NCBI GenBank assembly: GCA_021805955.1
Contig: JAJZDO010000761.1
Span: 1-12,282, forward strand
DNA: 12,282 bases
Direction: 5' to 3'
DNA from: Acidobacteriota bacterium
GTDB lineage: Bacteria > Acidobacteriota > Terriglobia > Terriglobales > Acidobacteriaceae
Shown: positions 9,451-12,282 of the stretch, one piece after another
Layout of the letters: every line of letters begins with the position of its first letter
Position numbering within the stretch: the first letter of the stretch is position 1
Made by a program: the position numbers and the translations under genes
The notes under the pieces: model-generated
The model's input: the letters and a program-made list of their open reading frames with translations, nothing else
Told to the model about the DNA's origin: nothing
Databases searched by the model: none

Positions 9451-9485
9451 AAGAATGCCCCCGGAAAAGCGTGAATCGTGACAGG

Positions 9486-9606
9486 GTCAAGTGTAAGCCA
9501 TTTTATCCGCAACGATGCTTCTGCGGCGCATTGCCTGATCCCGGAAACGTCGGCGGCATACTCTTCGACAATTGCTTCGGAATCCGTGCATCCTGATACA
9601 CTTGAC
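9486..9606. repeat. 10-bp inverted repeat bracketing the DUF885-plsY divergent promoter region
   Basis: GTCAAGTGTA (9486-9495) and TACACTTGAC (9597-9606) are exact reverse complements 101 bp apart. The same word, TACACTTGAC, therefore reads outward toward each gene: one copy ends 4 nt before the plsY ATG, the other 35 nt before the DUF885 TTG. TACACT resembles a -10 box and TTGAC a -35 box, so these may be promoter elements or a shared operator. On the minus strand TAAAAT at 9500-9505 is another -10 candidate. No well-spaced -10/-35 pair is evident for either gene. Confidence 0.45.
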
Positions 9607-9610
9607 TCGC

Positions 9611-10270
9611 ATGCCCGTTCATCTGGATTACTGGCTACACTCGCTTCGTCTCATCGCAATCGCCTATCTCCTTGGCTCGATTCCAACGGGATATCTGCTG
9701 ATCCGCATCTTTCGCAAGCAGGATATTCGCACGTTGGGTAGTGGCAACATCGGCGCAACTAATGTGCTGCGTTCGGGAGCCAGAGTGCTCGGCGCCGTTA
9801 CTTTTCTGCTGGATGCAGCCAAGGGCGCTTTGGCCGTCTGGCTCTGTGCGCGGCTAGCCACGGTTGGCTTTCCTATTGCGCCGCTGCACGCCGAGGCGCT
9901 GGCTGCGTTTTGCGCGGTGCTGGGACACATGTTTCCCATCTGGCTGGACCTGCACGGCGGCAAAGGCGTCGCAACAGCCTTCGGCGTCTTTGTGGTTCTG
10001 GCCCCGAAGGCAGCGCTCGTCGCGCTGGCCGTTTTCATCATGCTTTTTCTCGCCTTCCGTTTTGTTTCGCTGGCTTCGGTGGTCGGCGCGCTCTGCTTTC
10101 CCATTGCAGCCTGGTTCACCACACACACCTCGCACATGCCCGTTGTCGCGGGCGTTGAGGTTCTGATCCCGCTCTTCGTCATCCTCAAGCATCGCCAGAA
10201 TATCCAGCGATTGCTGAAGGGCACGGAATATCGATTCGGCGCAAAGAAGTCAACGGAAACAGAATCATGA
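9611..10270 (+). CDS. plsY: Glycerol-3-phosphate acyltransferase (acyl-phosphate dependent)
   Basis: This is an integral inner-membrane enzyme that transfers an acyl group from acyl-phosphate to sn-glycerol-3-phosphate, giving lysophosphatidate, the first committed step of phospholipid synthesis. From ATG 9611 it has 219 aa, slightly above the usual length of about 200. Family motifs are complete: GSIPTGYL (22-29), LGSGNIGATNVLR (42-54), LDAAKGALAV (67-76), GHMFPIWLDLHGGKGVATAFG (105-125) and the terminal signature LKHRQNIQRLLKGTEYRFG (192-210). About five hydrophobic segments are visible. A TTG at 9572 would add 13 residues that do not look like the family; 9611 is preferred although no Shine-Dalgarno precedes it. 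Its stop overlaps the gpsA start by 4 nt. The two products act in sequence, which supports the assignment. Confidence 0.96.
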   Translation: MPVHLDYWLHSLRLIAIAYLLGSIPTGYLLIRIFRKQDIRTLGSGNIGATNVLRSGARVLGAVTFLLDAAKGALAVWLCARLATVGFPIAPLHAEALAAFCAVLGHMFPIWLDLHGGKGVATAFGVFVVLAPKAALVALAVFIMLFLAFRFVSLASVVGALCFPIAAWFTTHTSHMPVVAGVEVLIPLFVILKHRQNIQRLLKGTEYRFGAKKSTETES

Positions 10271-11289
10271 GCAGAATTGCGATTCTCGGATCCGGCGCAT
10301 GGGGAACCGCGCTGGCGATCTCTTTTGCACGCCAGCAGCAGCACGAGGTGATGCTGTGGTGCCATCGCAGTGAACACGCCGATGCGCTGCGGCAAAGTCG
10401 CGAGAACCGCAAATATCTGCCCGGAGCTTCCCTGCCAGCGGCCCTGACGATGACCTCTGACGCGGCCAGCTCGCTCCACCAGGCGGAATGGATCGTCTCC
10501 GCAATTCCAAGCCCGTTCCTGCGCGCCGCTTTCGGCGCATTCGCCTCGATGCTCACTGCCGATCAGGTACTGATCTCCGCCACCAAAGGGCTGGAAACGG
10601 GCACCCACCAGCGCATGAGCGCCGTGCTTGCGGAGTGTGTCGGTCGGCTTGGCACACCGCCCGCGATTGGCGTGCTAAGCGGGCCATCCTTTGCAGCAGA
10701 GGTAGCGCAGGGACAGCCAACGGCTGTCACTCTTGCCTTCCCCGTTCTGGAGTGCGCCGTGCGCGCGCAACAGGCGCTCAGCTCGCCGACACTACGCATC
10801 TACAGCACAGACGATGTGGTTGGAGTGGAGCTGGGCGGCGCGCTCAAGAACGTGATGGCGATCGCCGCCGGTATCGTGACGGGACTTGGCCTTGGACATA
10901 ACAGCACAGCAGCGTTGATCGTGCGTGGCAGCGCCGAGATGACCCGTCTCGCCGTTGCGGCAGGTGCCCGTCGCGAAACGCTCGCAGGTCTCAGTGGCAC
11001 TGGCGACCTCATCCTCACCTGCACAGGCGCGCTTTCGCGGAATCGCTCCGTCGGCATCGCACTGGCGCAGGGAAAAAGCCTTTCGGCAATCGTCGATTCG
11101 ATGGAAGGCAGAGTCGCCGAGGGAATTCGCACGACGGAAGCAGCTCTGGAACTGGCCACGGATCTCGGCGTGGAGATGCCCATCATGCGGCAGATTCAGG
11201 CGATCCTGACCGGCGCGAGCGACCCTCAAAGCGCGATGCGGAAACTGATGCAGCGGCCTGCGCGCACCGAAGCAGATTCGCTGGAGTAA
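10267..11289 (+). CDS. gpsA: NAD(P)+-dependent glycerol-3-phosphate dehydrogenase
   Basis: This is a cytosolic enzyme that reduces dihydroxyacetone phosphate to sn-glycerol-3-phosphate, the acceptor used by PlsY. The 340-aa length is normal. It shows the N-terminal dinucleotide motif GSGAWGTALA (8-17), SATKGLE (104-110), SGPSFAAEVAQGQPTA (138-153), GALKNVMAIAAGI (191-203, with the catalytic lysine at 194), RGSAEM (220-225), GLSGTGDLILTCTGALSRNR (241-260) and EGIRTTEAA (285-293). The ATG overlaps the plsY TGA (ATGA), so translation is probably coupled; no strong Shine-Dalgarno is seen. It ends 31 nt from the convergent arsenate reductase gene. The only structure between them is a weak 5-bp inverted repeat (11292-11308), so no terminator is called. 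Confidence 0.97.
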   Translation: MSRIAILGSGAWGTALAISFARQQQHEVMLWCHRSEHADALRQSRENRKYLPGASLPAALTMTSDAASSLHQAEWIVSAIPSPFLRAAFGAFASMLTADQVLISATKGLETGTHQRMSAVLAECVGRLGTPPAIGVLSGPSFAAEVAQGQPTAVTLAFPVLECAVRAQQALSSPTLRIYSTDDVVGVELGGALKNVMAIAAGIVTGLGLGHNSTAALIVRGSAEMTRLAVAAGARRETLAGLSGTGDLILTCTGALSRNRSVGIALAQGKSLSAIVDSMEGRVAEGIRTTEAALELATDLGVEMPIMRQIQAILTGASDPQSAMRKLMQRPARTEADSLE

Positions 11290-11320
11290 CGTCGGTGCAT
11301 CGAACCGAAACTCTGTCGGG

Positions 11321-11809
11321 TCAACTCTGGCCAATTCGCTTCAGCTCGGACTGGATCGTCATCTGGTCCAGAGCTGCAAGCGGCAAGGCAAGAAATAGAC
11401 TGATCCGACGCTCCAGCCGTGCGTATGCGTCAGAAAATGCGCGCTGAATCTGCTCATCGCTCCCCTGCACCGCTGCCGGATCCGGCACTCCCCAGTGAGC
11501 CGTTATAGGATGGCCGGGCCAGACAGGACAGACCTCAGATGCAGCACTGTCACAGACAGTAAAGACGAAGTGCATCTCAGGAGCATCAGGAGTGGAAAAC
11601 TCGTCCCAGCTTTTGCTGCGATATCCTTCAACGCTCATGCCGCTGACTGCGATCTGCGCCAGCGCCTCCGGACGCACTCGACCAGAGGGATGACTGCCTG
11701 CGCTGTAGGCGCGAAAATGCGGTGCGCCACGGCGATTGAGAATCGCCTCCGCCATGATGGAGCGCGCCGAGTTGCCCGTGCAAAGGAACAAAACATTGTA
11801 GGCTGACAT
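11321..11809 (-). CDS. arsC: Arsenate reductase, low-molecular-weight protein tyrosine phosphatase type
   Basis: This probably reduces arsenate to arsenite in the cytosol using a phosphatase-like P-loop and a cysteine relay. In the 162-aa product the P-loop CTGNSARS starts at Cys10, and the general-acid-type Asp110 is in HWGVPDPA. Two further cysteines, Cys86 and Cys94, in VCDSAASEVCPVWPG match the position of the redox pair of thioredoxin-linked ArsC enzymes, though with eight rather than seven residues between them as I remember the staphylococcal enzyme. The tail RISLFLALPLAALDQ is longer than in the shortest family members. The ATG at 11809 gives the expected N-terminus (MSAYNVLFLC) but lacks a clear Shine-Dalgarno. 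It is divergent from an ArsR repressor gene, which supports an arsenic role. A plain protein tyrosine phosphatase is the alternative. No arsenite efflux gene (arsB or acr3) lies in the window. Confidence 0.88.
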   Translation of the reverse strand: MSAYNVLFLCTGNSARSIMAEAILNRRGAPHFRAYSAGSHPSGRVRPEALAQIAVSGMSVEGYRSKSWDEFSTPDAPEMHFVFTVCDSAASEVCPVWPGHPITAHWGVPDPAAVQGSDEQIQRAFSDAYARLERRISLFLALPLAALDQMTIQSELKRIGQS

Positions 11810-11866
11810 GGAATTTTTACGAATGCTGTACCGTCAATCTGTCGGCACGTCTCGTATCCTTTCATT

Positions 11867-11890
11867 ACATTTCGCAACACATTATGCAAC
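11867..11890. repeat. Tandem 12-bp direct repeat upstream of arsC
   Basis: ACATTTCGCAAC (11867-11878) is followed directly by ACATTATGCAAC (11879-11890), matching at 10 of 12 positions. It lies 57-80 bp upstream of the arsC start in the divergent intergenic region. On the minus strand the near-consensus -10 box TGTAAT (11864-11869) overlaps its edge, so it may be part of the arsC promoter or an operator. Function is inferred only from position. Confidence 0.4.
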
Positions 11891-11913
11891 CAGCAATTGA
11901 AACTGCCTTTACG

Positions 11914-11964
11914 TATTCATTTTCCTGAATATAAGACTTGCATTCATATTCGTCAATGCGTATA
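11914..11964. promoter_or_regulatory. Candidate ArsR operator/promoter region upstream of arsR
   Basis: Two small dyads lie here. TATTCA-TTTTCC-TGAATA (11914-11931) is a perfect inverted repeat, and TATTCG-TCAATG-CGTATA (11947-11964) matches at five of six arm positions. ATTCATTTTC (11915-11924) and ATTCATATTC (11942-11951) also form a near-identical direct repeat 27 bp apart. A -35-like TTGCAT (11938-11943) and -10-like TATACA (11961-11966), 17 bp apart, overlap the second dyad, so binding there would block arsR transcription. ArsR-family repressors typically bind AT-rich dyads in such places; the actual site is inferred. Confidence 0.5.
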
Positions 11965-11973
11965 CATTAATCT

Positions 11974-12282
11974 ATGGCAAAGCAAGCAAGCCCAGCATCC
12001 ATTGATCGCTTCTTTTCCGCACTTGCTGATCCGACTCGGCTCAGAATCCTTCACCTGCTTTCCGGACGCGAACTCTGTGTCTGCTATTTTGTTGAAATTC
12101 TCTATTGCCCACAGCCAAAAGTTTCACGCCACCTCGCGATGTTGCGTGCCGCGGGAATCGTGACTGCGCGACGGGAAGGCAAGTGGATGCATTACCGTAT
12201 GCTTGAACCGCAACAACCGGGGATCGCTCAGATACTTGCCGCAACTCTGACCGCTCTGACCGGACAGAAATCCATGCAGGCC
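11974..12282 (+). CDS. arsR: ArsR-family metalloregulatory repressor (3' end outside window)
   Basis: This is a winged-helix repressor that would release DNA on binding arsenite or a similar metal ion. There are 103 codons with no stop before the window ends; family members are usually about 100-120 aa, so little is missing. The N-terminus MAKQASPASIDRFFSALADPTRLRIL is typical in its latter half. The metal-binding helix carries ELCVC, giving Cys35 and Cys37, with a further Cys45 close by. The recognition helix is QPKVSRHLAMLRAAGIV (47-63), and the wing includes RREGKWMHYR. A stop codon (TAA, 11968-11970) is in frame just upstream, so ATG 11974 is the earliest standard start, and no Shine-Dalgarno precedes it. 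It diverges from arsC, a standard arrangement for autoregulated arsenic resistance genes. The exact inducer (As, Sb or other) cannot be settled from sequence. Confidence 0.93.
   Translation, partial: MAKQASPASIDRFFSALADPTRLRILHLLSGRELCVCYFVEILYCPQPKVSRHLAMLRAAGIVTARREGKWMHYRMLEPQQPGIAQILAATLTALTGQKSMQA

Noticed and set aside
9572..9610. Upstream TTG start for plsY at 9572
   Set aside because: The added 13 residues do not resemble PlsY N-termini, and the ATG at 9611 leads directly into the first membrane segment.
11290..11320. Possible terminator between convergent gpsA and arsC
   Set aside because: The only dyad is TCGGT/ACCGA (5 bp, 7-nt loop) without a T-tract, too weak to call.

Overview
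The window looks like a chromosomal segment from an acidobacterium, probably Terriglobales (Granulicella, Terriglobus, Edaphobacter or Acidobacterium-like). This rests on three things: a TonB-dependent receptor with an N-terminal carboxypeptidase-regulatory-like domain, a secreted DUF885 zincin, and the style of the ilv, gpsA and ArsR proteins. No rRNA or other phylogenetic marker is present, so the assignment is inference. There are nine protein genes, two of them cut by the window ends. I see no tRNA, rRNA, CRISPR array, insertion sequence or phage gene.

Layout. (1) Positions 1-2184, plus strand: a branched-chain amino-acid block, ilvB (3' end only), ilvN and ilvC, giving acetohydroxyacid synthase large and small subunits and ketol-acid reductoisomerase, consecutive steps to valine, leucine and isoleucine. 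(2) Positions 2198-2243: a long, nearly perfect hairpin between convergent genes, probably a shared transcription terminator. (3) Positions 2251-9450, minus strand: a run read right to left of a secreted DUF885 metallopeptidase-like protein, a Tat-exported family 2 glycoside hydrolase 20 nt behind it, and, after about 200 nt, a TonB-dependent outer-membrane receptor. This looks like a small nutrient-scavenging locus in which two exported hydrolases work next to an uptake receptor. (4) Positions 9611-11289, plus strand: plsY and gpsA overlapping by 4 nt. GpsA makes sn-glycerol-3-phosphate and PlsY acylates it, so the pair covers entry into phospholipid synthesis. (5) Positions 11321-12282: a divergent arsenic-type pair, a low-molecular-weight-phosphatase-fold arsenate reductase (minus) and an ArsR-family repressor with a CVC metal-binding motif (plus, cut by the window end), separated by 164 nt rich in small repeats.

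Most of the window is ordinary housekeeping. The points most worth a second look are the DUF885/GH2/TonB-receptor grouping, a 10-bp inverted repeat bracketing the DUF885-plsY divergent promoter region, and the ars intergenic region, where arsR appears to have no Shine-Dalgarno sequence and may be leaderless. I found no convincing case for a wholly new system.
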